From NCBI RefSeq assembly GCF_001984125.1, contig NZ_MTQL01000007.1, positions 1,302,001 to 1,366,000 of the forward strand: a DNA stretch of 64,000 bases. The letters are read 5' to 3'. The translations under genes and the position numbers were made by a program. The stretch comes from Leifsonia sp. ALI-44-B. GTDB lineage: Bacteria > Actinomycetota > Actinomycetes > Actinomycetales > Microbacteriaceae. Under the pieces are notes generated by a model, which had not been told where the DNA came from, searched no databases, and saw nothing but the letters and a program-made list of their open reading frames with translations. This document shows positions 22,430-31,492 of this stretch, in pieces. Within the stretch, counting starts at the first letter, position 1; every line of letters starts with the position of its first letter.

Positions 22430-23237
22430 GCCGACCCGGCGCCCCGGCCAGGTGAGCCAACCTCTGCTGCGGGTCTCGGGTCTCGAGAAGCGTTTCGGCG
22501 AGAACCGCGTGCTGCGCGGTGTCGACCTGGATGTCGCGCGCGGCCAGGTGCTGGCGCTCATCGGCCCGTCGGGCTCGGGTAAGACGACGCTCCTGCGATC
22601 GCTCAACGGCCTCGAACGCCCCGAAGCGGGTGTGCTCGAGATCGGGTCCGATGTGCGCGTGGACTTCGCCGGCCGCGACATCCGCCAGGGTGTGCTGGCG
22701 GCGCGCAACCGCACGTCGATGGTCTTCCAGCACTACAACCTCTTCCCCCACCGCACCGTGCTCGAGAACGTGATCGAGGGCCCCGTGCAGGTGCAGCGGA
22801 TGCCGAAGCAACAGGCAACGGCCGAAGCGCTCGTGCTGCTCGAGCGCGTGGGCCTGGCGGACAAACGTGACTCCTACCCGTTCGAACTCTCGGGCGGGCA
22901 ACAGCAGCGCGTCGGAATCGTGCGCGCCCTCGCCATGAAACCCGATCTGCTGCTCTTCGACGAGCCCACCTCGGCGCTCGACCCCGAACTCGTGGGCGAG
23001 GTGCTCGCCGTCATCGCCGAGCTCGCGTCCGAGGGTTGGACCATGGTCGTCGTCACGCACGAACTCGCGTTCGCGCGCGAGGTCGCCGACGAGGTCGTGT
23101 TCCTCGACGGCGGTGTGATCGTCGAGCGCGGGGCGCCGAAACAGGTGTTCCAGTCGCCGCGCGAAGAGCGCACCAAGCAGTTCCTCCGCCGCATCCTGCA
23201 CCCCTTCGGCAGCGACGATTCGGCCACCGACGCATAA
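22416..23237 (+). CDS. Amino acid ABC transporter ATP-binding protein
   Basis: A 273-residue ATPase. Walker A GPSGSGKT is near residue 50, the Q-loop in FQHYNLFPH, the signature LSGGQQQR, Walker [15 protein letters not shown] and the switch His in VVTHE. A polar amino acid transporter ATPase, completing the binding protein-permease-ATPase set. The N-terminal 22 residues are an extra, Pro-rich extension. No paired regulator is seen next to it. Confidence 0.92.
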   Translation: MSHTEPTRRPGQVSQPLLRVSGLEKRFGENRVLRGVDLDVARGQVLALIGPSGSGKTTLLRSLNGLERPEAGVLEIGSDVRVDFAGRDIRQGVLAARNRTSMVFQHYNLFPHRTVLENVIEGPVQVQRMPKQQATAEALVLLERVGLADKRDSYPFELSGGQQQRVGIVRALAMKPDLLLFDEPTSALDPELVGEVLAVIAELASEGWTMVVVTHELAFAREVADEVVFLDGGVIVERGAPKQVFQSPREERTKQFLRRILHPFGSDDSATDA

Positions 23238-23330
23238 ATCGCCTCGCGGCGCCACCTCGTGCGACCCGCCCACGCCCCGCAGTAGAGTGGGCGCCACGCG
23301 GGCCCGGCCCGGAACAGCGAGGAGCACGAC

Positions 23331-24647
23331 ATGGCGACGAACGAGCACGACGAGCACGACGCACGCGACGACCGCGGCAACCGCGACGTGAACGGTGAGC
23401 AGCAGCCCCCCGTGACGCAGCCGGAGCCGGGCGAACACTATGTCGTCGACTACGACGCCGTGCCCGCAGAAGAGGACCGCACCGTGCGCGAGACCGAGAT
23501 GTACGACCCCGTGGTCGACGAGCAGGCCGCAGCGCCGCGCACCGCCGACGGCGCGCGGTCGGACGATGCGCATGACGCGCACGCCGACTCGAGACCGGCC
23601 GCACCTGTCCTGCCCGTTGGGTCGCACGAGACGCACGAAACTCACGAGTCGCCCCGGGCGACCCATGCGGACGCGACCGACAACCTGAGCGCATCCGATC
23701 ACGACGCCGCGGCTTCACACACGGGACACGACGGCACGCTCGACGCCGACCGCGCCTCAGATGCGCGCGTTCACGACGAAGACACGCGCGACCACAGCTT
23801 CGCCCCGGCCGCCGCGGGCGTCGCCGGAACCGCGGGTGCCGCATCCGTCGCCGCCGCGCGCCACGACGACACGCGTCACGACAACGACTCGCGCGCCGAT
23901 CGCACAGGCGACGCAGACCGCGCCGCGAACACCGACAACACCGCGACCGCCGCCCACACCGACAACACCGCGACTGCGACCCACACCGACGGCGACCTCA
24001 CCGACCGCGAGCGCGCCGCCATCCGCGACGAGCGCGGCACGACGACGACCGCGCACACGGTCAACGACGAGGAGCGCCGCTCGATCCAGGTGCAGGCCCC
24101 GACCACGCCCGTGAAGCGCAGCAACCGCGGCTTCGGCATCGGCGTCATGCTGCTCTCGAGCCTCGTCTTCGCGGCCATCTATGGCGCGATCATCTACCTC
24201 GTCACCTTCTTCTTCCTCGACCCGTCGGTCGACGACGGCACCCAGGGCGTCCTCCAGGCCCTCGGCACCCCGGTCTTCTGGGTGCCCGTGCTCGTCTACC
24301 TGGTGGCCTGCATCCTCTGGGTCCTCATCGTGAACCGGGCCGGCGGATGGCTGCACGTGCTCTTCGGCCTCATCGTCGGTGTCCTCGCCTACGCCAGCGT
24401 CGTGGCCGTGCTGTCGGTCACGGCCTCGCTCGCCGAATCGCGCCCCGAGGACTTCACCGACTTCGTCTTCCGTTCGCTCATCGACTCGCGCGCGCTGCTG
24501 GCCTTCATCGTCGCCCGCGAGCTGCCGATCTGGTTCGGGGCCTGGGTGGGTCGCCGCGGACGCAAGCTGCGCGAACAGCACGCCGAGGCGCGCCGCGTCT
24601 ACGACGACGAGTTGGCGGCGCAGAGCGACCGCTCACGGGTAGGGTAA
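23331..24647 (+). CDS. Membrane protein with long Asp/His/Thr-rich disordered N terminus
   Basis: A 438-residue protein of unknown family. Residues 1-265 are low complexity, very rich in Asp, His, Ala and Thr (runs such as HTDNTATATHTDG), predicted disordered and possibly metal-binding or phosphorylated. Residues about 270-420 contain four transmembrane helices (for example VMLLSSLVFAAIYGAIIYLV and WLHVLFGLIVGVLAYASVV), and the end is basic (RRGRKLREQ). It lies 57 bp upstream of the FHA-FtsK ATPase in the same direction, so a membrane partner of the secretion ATPase is possible. The high Thr content would suit a substrate for the kinase at 33850. Confidence 0.7.
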   Translation: MATNEHDEHDARDDRGNRDVNGEQQPPVTQPEPGEHYVVDYDAVPAEEDRTVRETEMYDPVVDEQAAAPRTADGARSDDAHDAHADSRPAAPVLPVGSHETHETHESPRATHADATDNLSASDHDAAASHTGHDGTLDADRASDARVHDEDTRDHSFAPAAAGVAGTAGAASVAAARHDDTRHDNDSRADRTGDADRAANTDNTATAAHTDNTATATHTDGDLTDRERAAIRDERGTTTTAHTVNDEERRSIQVQAPTTPVKRSNRGFGIGVMLLSSLVFAAIYGAIIYLVTFFFLDPSVDDGTQGVLQALGTPVFWVPVLVYLVACILWVLIVNRAGGWLHVLFGLIVGVLAYASVVAVLSVTASLAESRPEDFTDFVFRSLIDSRALLAFIVARELPIWFGAWVGRRGRKLREQHAEARRVYDDELAAQSDRSRVG

Positions 24648-24704
24648 GACCGTCCCGGGGTGAGACATGCCGCCGGGCCTGCCCGGTGAAAGGTACGACA
24701 CCCC

Positions 24705-27700
24705 ATGCGACTGAAGCTCACTCTTGCGCGATCCTCGGGCAGCACTGAAGACATCGTCGTCACGACCGATGCCGCCGCCACCATCGCCGAGGTGGCGGCG
24801 ACGATCGCCCGCGTCGACCCGGCGTCGCCGTTCCAGGCGGACGGCAACGCCGGCCCGAGCGCTGGTGCCGGGGCTCCCGCATCCGGTGTCTCGGATGACG
24901 CGCTGCCCGATCTCACTCTGCAGGCAGCGCTGCCCGGGCACAGCGAGTGGCTCACGCTGCCGCCCGATGCCCCCGTGGGTGAAGCCTGGATCGGCTCGGG
25001 CGCGACCGTCGCGCTGACCGAGGCCGGCCGCTACTTCTCGCCCGCCAAAACGGGCAACGCGCCCACGCTCGCCACGCTCGAGATCCTGACGGGATCGGAG
25101 AAGGGCCGCACCCTGTCGCTCAGCGAGGGCAGTGTGACGATCGGCCGCGAAGACGTGTGCGACATCGTGCTCGACGACCGCATGGTGTCGAAGAAGCACG
25201 TGCGGCTCGAGGTGGGCGACGGCGTCGACGTCATCGACCTGGGCTCGGCCAACGGCGTCGAGGTGGATGGCGGCATCGTCACGCGTCTGCACGTGCGCGA
25301 CGTCGACACCATCCTGCTCGGCGAGACCGAGCTGCGCATCCGCGTGCACGAGAGCGTGGCGGGTGCCGGCGCACCCAAGGCCGGGCCCATCTTCTTCAAC
25401 CGGTCGCCCCGCGTCGAGCGCCGCTATGCCGGCCAGGAGTTCGCAGCGCCCGAGGTGCCCGCCGAGAAGGAGAACCAGCCGTTCCCCCTACTCGCCATGC
25501 TCACGCCCATGCTGCTCGGCGGGGCCATGTTCCTCATCACGAAGAACCCCATCTCGCTGCTCTTCGTGGCCATGACGCCCATGATGCTCATCGGCAACTA
25601 CCTCACCACGCGCACACGCGACAAGCGCCGCCTGAAAAATGCCATCGCGCAGTTCGACACGCACCTCGAAGACCTCGACGAGAGGTTGCAGCGCGAGGCC
25701 ATCATCGAACGCGAGGTGCGACTCGCCGAGGCGCCCTCGACGGGTGAGGCGCTCGAGCAGGCCATGCGCCGCGGCCCGGCCCTGTGGACGCGTCGCCCCG
25801 AGCACTGGGCCTTCCTCAACGTGCGCCTCGGCGTGGGGTCGATGCGTTCGCGCAACTCGATCAAGACCAGCGAACGCGGCGACCTGCTGCCCAAGTTCCA
25901 GGAACGCCTCGACGCCCTCATCGAGAAGACCGCATTCGTGCCCGGCGTGCCCCTCATCGACAACCTCTACGATTCCGGCGCGCTCGGCGTCGCCGGCAAG
26001 GGGGCCGCTGCGGCGGGTGCGCTCAACAGCATCCTCGTGCAGCTGACGGCCCTGCACTCGCCCGGCGAAATGGCCGTCGCCGCCCTCGTGAGCCCCGCCT
26101 GGTCCGAACGCCTGACCTGGCTGAAGTGGATGCCGCACACCTCGTCGCCGCAGAGCCCCATCGAGGGCATCCACCTCGCCGACGGCGCCTCCAGCGCCGC
26201 CGCCCTGCTCTCGGAGCTCGAGGGTCTCGTGCAGCAGCGCGCGGCGGACAAGCGCAAGGCCGCGAAACGTGGCGCCCTGCGCATCGACCGCGCCGCCATC
26301 GAACGCGGTGCGGATGTCGGCGAGGGCCAGGACGACGGCGTCGACGCACCCCTGCCCGCCGTCGTCGTCATCATCTCGGACGACGTGTCGGTCGACCGCG
26401 CGCGCCTCGTGCAGCTCGCCGAACAGGCCGCGGATGTCGGCATCTACCCGATCTGGGTTGCCGACGACGTGCCCGCGCTGCCCGCCGTCTGCCGCACCTA
26501 CCTGTCCCTGCCGAACGGCGACGAGAACGCCGTCGTGGGCCTCGTGCGCCTGGGCGAGACCGTCGACGACGCCGTCACCGAGCTGATCGACGAGACGGTC
26601 GCGCTCGACTACGCCAAGCGCCTCGCATCCGTCATCGATGCTGGCGCCATCGCGGCCGACTCGAGCGACCTGCCGCGCTCGGTGTCGATGGTGAGCCTGC
26701 TCGGCCACGAACTCGTCGAACAGAGCGAGGCCGTCATCGACCGGTGGCGCCAGAACAACTCGATCCACGACCGGCGCCCCGGCGTCGAGCCGAAGAAGCG
26801 TCGCGCCGGCAAGCTGCGCGCGACGGTCGGATCGGCCGGCGTCGAAGCCATGCACCTCGACCTGCGTACGCAGGGCCCGCACGCCCTCGTGGGTGGCACG
26901 ACGGGTGCCGGCAAGAGCGAGTTCCTGCAGGCGTGGGTGCTCGGAATGGCCGCCGAGTACAGCCCCGACCGCGTCACGTTCCTTTTCGTCGACTACAAGG
27001 GTGGTTCGGCCTTCGCCGATTGCGTCACGCTGCCGCACTGCGTGGGTCTCGTGACCGACCTGAGCCCGCACCTCGTGCGCCGCGCCCTGACCAGCCTGCG
27101 CGCCGAGCTGCACTTCCGCGAGCACCTGCTCAACCGCAAAAAGGCCAAAGACCTTCTCGAACTGGAGAAGCGCGGCGACCCCGACAGCCCGCCGGCGCTC
27201 GTGCTCGTCATCGACGAGTTCGCCGCCCTCGTGGGCGAGGTGCCCGAGTTCGTCGACGGTGTCGTCGACATCGCCCAGCGCGGACGTTCGCTCGGCATCC
27301 ACCTCATCATGGCCACGCAGCGACCCGCGGGCGTCATCAAAGACAACCTGCGCGCCAATACCAACCTCCGCGTCGCTTTGCGCATGGCCGATGAGAGCGA
27401 CAGCCAAGACGTCGTGGGCGTGAAGGATGCCGCGCACTTCGATCCAGCTATTCCGGGCCGCGGCCTCGCCAAAACGGGCCCCGGCCGCCTGCGCACCTTC
27501 CAGTCCGGTTACGCCGGCGGATGGACGGCGCGCGAACCCGAGCGCCCGGGCATCGAGGTTTCCGAGCTGCGCTTCGGCGCCGAGAACCGCTGGGAGGAGG
27601 CGCGTCGCACCGACGTCGACGAGAACCGTGACCTCGGGCCCACCGACCAGCAGCGGCTCGTCACGTCTATCATCCAGGCGTCGTCATCCGCGGCCATCCC

Positions 27701-29243
27701 CGCGCCCCGTCGCCCCTGGCTCGACGAACTCGCCAAGGTGTACGACCTCGGCAAGCTGCGGCAGCGCAGCGACGCCGAACTGCTCCTCGGCGTGACCGAC
27801 CTGCCCGACTCGCAGCAGCAGAAGCCCGCCTACTTCCGCCCCGACCTCGACGGCCACCTCGTCGTCTACGGCACGGGTGGAACGGGCAAGAGCACGGTTC
27901 TGCGCACCATCGCCACGGCCGCGGCCATCACGCCGCGCGGCGGACCCGTCGAGGTCTACGGCCTCGACTTCGGCGCCGGCAGCCTGCGCATGCTCGAGAC
28001 GCTGCCCCACGTGGGCTCGATCATCAACGGCGACGACAACGAACGCGTCGTGCGGCTCATGCGCTACCTCAAACAGCAGCTCGAATCGCGCGCACCCCGC
28101 TTCGCCGAGGCCAACGCGGCATCGATCGTCGACTACCGGCGGTTGGCGAACAAACCCGAGGAGCCGCGCATCCTGCTGCTCATCGACGGGTTCCCCGCGT
28201 TCCGGGCCGATTACGAGGTTCCCTCGGGCCGAACGCAGTGGTACGGCGTGTTCCAGGACATCATCGCCGACGGGCGCCAGCTCGGCATCCACGTGGCCTT
28301 CACGGCCGACCGCCCGGGTTCGGTGCCCGGCTCGGTGTCGTCGAGCGTGCAGGGTCGCGTCGTCTTGAGACTCGCGGATGACGGAGGCTACGGCCTGCTC
28401 GACGTGCCCAACGACATCCTGAGCGCCGCGTCACCGGCCGGGCGAGCCATCGTCGAGGGCGAGGAGACCCAGATCGCGGTGCTCGGCGGAACGCCCGTGC
28501 TCGCCGAACAATCGCAGGCCACCGCCGCACTCGCCGCCGCCATGACGCGCGCGGGCGTCAAACCCGTGCCGCCGGTGCGATCGCTGCCGCGCGAATACCC
28601 CGTCGACGATCTGCCGGCCACCGTCAACGGCCTGCCCGTCGTAGGCATCGGCGACGAGAACCTCGGGCCGGTGGGGCTCGAAGCAGCCGGAACGTTCCTC
28701 GTGTCGGGCCCGCCCGCATCCGGCCGGTCGAATGCCCTGCGCGCGCTCGCCGCCACGCTGCGACGCGCGAGCGACGACACCCGCCTCTACTACGTGGGCA
28801 ACAAGCGCTCGCCGCTCGCCAGCGACCCCGCGTTCGTGGCCACGGCGACCACCATCGAGCAGGCCGCCGAACTGGCGAAGGACCTGAGCGCGGCGATGTC
28901 CGACGAGGACACCGAGGGCCGCATCGTCGTGATCATCGAGCAACTCGCGGACTTCTTGCAGACCTCGGCCGACAACCCGCTCGTCGACATGATCCGCACG
29001 GCCAAGCGCAGCGACCACCTCGTCATCGGCGAGGCGGAATCGAGCTCGTGGACCAGCTCGTGGCCGCTGCTCGGCGAGTTCAAGAACGCGCGCCGGGGCC
29101 TGCTGCTGCAGCCCGAGACCATGGACGGCGAAGTCATCGTGAAGACATCCCTGCCCCGGATGACGCGCGCCGAGTTCCCCGAGGGCCGCGGCGTGATGGT
29201 GGCGTCGGGCAAGTTCCAGCGCGTGCAGATGCCCCTGGCCTAA
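24705..29243 (+). CDS. EccC/EssC-like FtsK-SpoIIIE secretion ATPase with N-terminal FHA domain
   Basis: A 1512-residue motor. Order: a leader, an FHA domain at about 121-214 (GR147-148, SKKH at 162-165, SANG at 181-184), two membrane helices (about 261-299), then three FtsK/SpoIIIE ATPase modules. Module 1 is intact: Walker A GGTTGAGKS with Lys737, Walker B VIDE with Glu838. Module 2 keeps Walker A (GTGGTGKST, Lys1062) but has D1161-G instead of D-E. Module 3 has GPPASGRS, Arg1341 replacing the Lys, and no acidic Walker B pair. The FHA-two-helix-ATPase plan resembles firmicute EssC more than mycobacterial EccC. One active and two degenerate modules are typical of type VII motors. Confidence 0.9.
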   Translation: MRLKLTLARSSGSTEDIVVTTDAAATIAEVAATIARVDPASPFQADGNAGPSAGAGAPASGVSDDALPDLTLQAALPGHSEWLTLPPDAPVGEAWIGSGATVALTEAGRYFSPAKTGNAPTLATLEILTGSEKGRTLSLSEGSVTIGREDVCDIVLDDRMVSKKHVRLEVGDGVDVIDLGSANGVEVDGGIVTRLHVRDVDTILLGETELRIRVHESVAGAGAPKAGPIFFNRSPRVERRYAGQEFAAPEVPAEKENQPFPLLAMLTPMLLGGAMFLITKNPISLLFVAMTPMMLIGNYLTTRTRDKRRLKNAIAQFDTHLEDLDERLQREAIIEREVRLAEAPSTGEALEQAMRRGPALWTRRPEHWAFLNVRLGVGSMRSRNSIKTSERGDLLPKFQERLDALIEKTAFVPGVPLIDNLYDSGALGVAGKGAAAAGALNSILVQLTALHSPGEMAVAALVSPAWSERLTWLKWMPHTSSPQSPIEGIHLADGASSAAALLSELEGLVQQRAADKRKAAKRGALRIDRAAIERGADVGEGQDDGVDAPLPAVVVIISDDVSVDRARLVQLAEQAADVGIYPIWVADDVPALPAVCRTYLSLPNGDENAVVGLVRLGETVDDAVTELIDETVALDYAKRLASVIDAGAIAADSSDLPRSVSMVSLLGHELVEQSEAVIDRWRQNNSIHDRRPGVEPKKRRAGKLRATVGSAGVEAMHLDLRTQGPHALVGGTTGAGKSEFLQAWVLGMAAEYSPDRVTFLFVDYKGGSAFADCVTLPHCVGLVTDLSPHLVRRALTSLRAELHFREHLLNRKKAKDLLELEKRGDPDSPPALVLVIDEFAALVGEVPEFVDGVVDIAQRGRSLGIHLIMATQRPAGVIKDNLRANTNLRVALRMADESDSQDVVGVKDAAHFDPAIPGRGLAKTGPGRLRTFQSGYAGGWTAREPERPGIEVSELRFGAENRWEEARRTDVDENRDLGPTDQQRLVTSIIQASSSAAIPAPRRPWLDELAKVYDLGKLRQRSDAELLLGVTDLPDSQQQKPAYFRPDLDGHLVVYGTGGTGKSTVLRTIATAAAITPRGGPVEVYGLDFGAGSLRMLETLPHVGSIINGDDNERVVRLMRYLKQQLESRAPRFAEANAASIVDYRRLANKPEEPRILLLIDGFPAFRADYEVPSGRTQWYGVFQDIIADGRQLGIHVAFTADRPGSVPGSVSSSVQGRVVLRLADDGGYGLLDVPNDILSAASPAGRAIVEGEETQIAVLGGTPVLAEQSQATAALAAAMTRAGVKPVPPVRSLPREYPVDDLPATVNGLPVVGIGDENLGPVGLEAAGTFLVSGPPASGRSNALRALAATLRRASDDTRLYYVGNKRSPLASDPAFVATATTIEQAAELAKDLSAAMSDEDTEGRIVVIIEQLADFLQTSADNPLVDMIRTAKRSDHLVIGEAESSSWTSSWPLLGEFKNARRGLLLQPETMDGEVIVKTSLPRMTRAEFPEGRGVMVASGKFQRVQMPLA

Positions 29244-29353
29244 GGGGGAGCCCGGAGGGGGAGTCGCATGGGGAGTGCTCCCCATCGACGCCGCCGAATC
29301 CATTCGTTAGGTTTCTTCTAGACGGTGACGCAGAACCCACCGGCATCCATAAC

Positions 29354-29359
29354 TTGACA
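29354..29359 (+). promoter_or_regulatory. TTGACA element before the WXG100-like gene
   Basis: A perfect -35 consensus lies 41 bp before the ATG, but no good -10 was found at 16-18 bp spacing. The 156-bp gap and the terminator that follows the gene suggest it has its own promoter, as expected for an abundant small substrate. Confidence 0.3.
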
Positions 29360-29399
29360 TCAGTACCACCCCGTTTTCACCCACAAAAGGAGCAACATC

Positions 29400-29696
29400 A
29401 TGGCAAACCTCAACGTAACCTACGGTGACCTCAAGACCGCTGCCGGCCAGCTGTCGACCGGTAAGGGCGCCCTCGAGGACAAGCTCAACGAGCTGCAGCG
29501 TCTGGTCGGCGACCTGGTGTCGTCGGGCTTCGTGACCGACGCGGCGTCGGGTGCTTTCCACGACTCCTACACGCAGTTCACGACCGGTGCCACGCAGGCT
29601 GTTTCGGGCATCCAGGGTCTGTCTGACTACCTGAACAAGGCTGCCGACGCTCTGCAGAACACCGACCAGGAGCTGGCCAACGCCATCAAGGGCTAA
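29400..29696 (+). CDS. WXG100-fold secreted protein without the WXG motif
   Basis: A 98-residue, all-helical protein without a signal peptide. Two amphipathic helices (about 6-40 and 47-92) are split by a turn at S41-S42-G43-F44, where WXG100 proteins have W-x-G; there is no Trp anywhere in the protein. The helical heptad pattern (LKTAAGQLSTGKGALEDKL and ATQAVSGIQGLSDYL), the length and the place directly after the FtsK-type ATPase identify it. It is expected to be the exported small helical substrate, probably as a homodimer since no second copy is nearby. The ribosome site is AAAAGGAGC. Confidence 0.85.
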   Translation: MANLNVTYGDLKTAAGQLSTGKGALEDKLNELQRLVGDLVSSGFVTDAASGAFHDSYTQFTTGATQAVSGIQGLSDYLNKAADALQNTDQELANAIKG

Positions 29697-29730
29697 CACC
29701 TCTCCTCGCCGCGAGGCAAGCTCTACTTCC

Positions 29731-29775
29731 GGACTCCCGGCCCCCGTTCAGGGGGTCGGGAGTCCTCCTTTTGGA
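29731..29775 (+). terminator. Intrinsic terminator after the WXG100-like gene
   Basis: GGACTCCCGGCCCCC pairs with GGGGGTCGGGAGTCC (one mismatch in a 15-bp stem) around GTTCA, then CTCCTTTT. A second small hairpin (TCCTCC...GGAGGA) follows at once. Confidence 0.88.
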
Positions 29776-30014
29776 GGACAGACACGCCGTAAACGCGGAA
29801 AACGTACCCTAATTGGGGGTAATACTCCCTGCCGTCCGCGCGCGGGAATGTGGTTATCTGACGGAGAAGGCTGGGTGCAGTGAAGTGGTCGAGCGACACG
29901 AGCATCCCGGGCGAAGGCGCGCGGTAATCGTGCCGACATCCGTGTCTGCAACCAGCCGGGGACACCGTCAGATACGCCCGAACGCACCACCGGGCCCAGG
30001 GGAGAGAGTGCCAC
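29776..30014 (+). promoter_or_regulatory. Gene-free upstream region of the hydrolase gene
   Basis: This holds no supported gene. It is locally AT-rich around 29790-29830, where TACCC at 29805-29809 and GGGTA at 29817-29821 form an inverted repeat that overlaps TAATAC at 29820-29825, a possible -10. No convincing -35 was found. An operator over a promoter is the simplest reading, so the downstream genes may be regulated apart from the ATPase and WXG100-like gene. Confidence 0.35.
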
Positions 30015-31418
30015 GTGTCGCACGCGGGCGAATCGAGGGGGCTGTCACGGTCGACCCTGCGCCTCGCGCTACCCGCTCTCGACGCCCCTGATCTCACCCT
30101 CGACGGCGTGCGCGGCACCCTCGCCACGGCCATCACGACCGCGGCCGGCGCGACCCGCCGTGGCATCGTGCGCGTGTTACGTCATCCCCGCACGGTCGCC
30201 CTCCCGACGCTGATCGCGGTGGCCAGTCTCGGCGCCGGAGTCGGCGTTTCTCGGGCCGATGCGATCGCCGTGGCCGGCCAGGAGATCGCCGCGTCACTCC
30301 TCGACGATGTCAACGTGCTCGCGGGTGAAGGCGCCGGAGCGTTCGCCTGGGTCGCTGCAAACGGCGGTGCCCTGCTGAGCTCGTCCGCGGCGGGCCTGTT
30401 CGGGCCGGCCGGCCTCGCCCTCATCGGTGCCAGCATCGCTCAACCGGTTGCCGCCGACGGTGGCGTGCACAGCGCGACCGCATTCGGCGCGACCCGCATC
30501 GCGGCGGCCATGGTGTCGATCGGCTCCCTGCTCGGGGCCTTCGGTGACGCCGGGCCCGCAGCCGGTCACGCGGCGCCGTCGGTCGCCCTGCTTCCCGTTC
30601 TCGATCGTGCCGTCGTCGAGGCGAACCTCGCAGGCGTGTTCCCCGGCATCGTGGGATTCGCCGGCTCTGCCTCGGCCGCTGTCACGCCGGCCGCCGCAGC
30701 GCTCACGCCGGGCGCGGCGACGCCGCAACCCGCATCCGATGTCGCGGCGCTCTTCGCGGTGCAGCAGGAGATCGATCTGCGCGGCGGCACCTCGTTCGCC
30801 GACATCCGCATCACGAAGCTCGATTCGGGGGCGTGGACCGTGCAGATCCCCTCGACGCAGGGCAGCTTCATCGACCCCATGGCCGCGAGCCATCCCAATG
30901 ACGTCGTCGCCGATGTCGTGGCCATGTCGGGCGCGCAGACGGCGCTCGGCCGCGCGGTCACGGCGGCCATGACCGAGGCGGGGATCACGGCCACCGATCA
31001 CGTGATGATGGTGGGCTTCAGCCTGGGCGGCATCACGGCGGCGCAGCTCGTCTCCGACCCCGACTTCCCCTTCACCGTCACCCACATCCTCACGGCGGGC
31101 GCGCCCATCGCGAGCTTCGCCATCCCCGCATCGGTCTCGGTGCTCTCGCTCGAATTGACGCAGGATGCCGTGCCCAAACTCGACGGCCGCTCGAACCCCA
31201 CCCGCGCAACGTGGTCGACGCTCGAGGGCGACGCACCCCGGCTCGACGGCGAAACCGCGGCCCCCGGCATCGCGGGCGCCCACAACACCCTGCGCTATGC
31301 GGCCTTCGCCCGGCACCTGGTGGCGACCGACGATGCGACCGTCGGAGCTTTCGCGGCGTCGGCCGCGCCGTTCCTCACCGGGCTGGGCACGAGCACCGAC
31401 TACGCCGTCGTCCGCTGA
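30015..31418 (+). CDS. Alpha/beta hydrolase-like exported or membrane protein
   Basis: A 467-residue protein with a GTG start and GGGGAGAG upstream. After about 55 residues there is a hydrophobic segment (TLIAVASLGAGVGV), and further hydrophobic Ala/Gly stretches at about 110-145. The C-terminal half has the nucleophile elbow GFSLGG with Ser336, preceded by HVMMV, and a candidate histidine in AGAHNTLRY near residue 425, giving an esterase/lipase-like fold. The substrate is unknown. Its place between the WXG100-like gene and the phospho-signalling genes suggests an exported effector or envelope enzyme of the locus; this is inference. Confidence 0.7.
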   Translation: MSHAGESRGLSRSTLRLALPALDAPDLTLDGVRGTLATAITTAAGATRRGIVRVLRHPRTVALPTLIAVASLGAGVGVSRADAIAVAGQEIAASLLDDVNVLAGEGAGAFAWVAANGGALLSSSAAGLFGPAGLALIGASIAQPVAADGGVHSATAFGATRIAAAMVSIGSLLGAFGDAGPAAGHAAPSVALLPVLDRAVVEANLAGVFPGIVGFAGSASAAVTPAAAALTPGAATPQPASDVAALFAVQQEIDLRGGTSFADIRITKLDSGAWTVQIPSTQGSFIDPMAASHPNDVVADVVAMSGAQTALGRAVTAAMTEAGITATDHVMMVGFSLGGITAAQLVSDPDFPFTVTHILTAGAPIASFAIPASVSVLSLELTQDAVPKLDGRSNPTRATWSTLEGDAPRLDGETAAPGIAGAHNTLRYAAFARHLVATDDATVGAFAASAAPFLTGLGTSTDYAVVR

Positions 31419-31492
31419 CGAGGGTCTTCGTGAGGCGCATGGAGAGAAGTCCCCATCGCGCCAGCCCGCCAAACCCCTAGGCTGAGGGGGTG

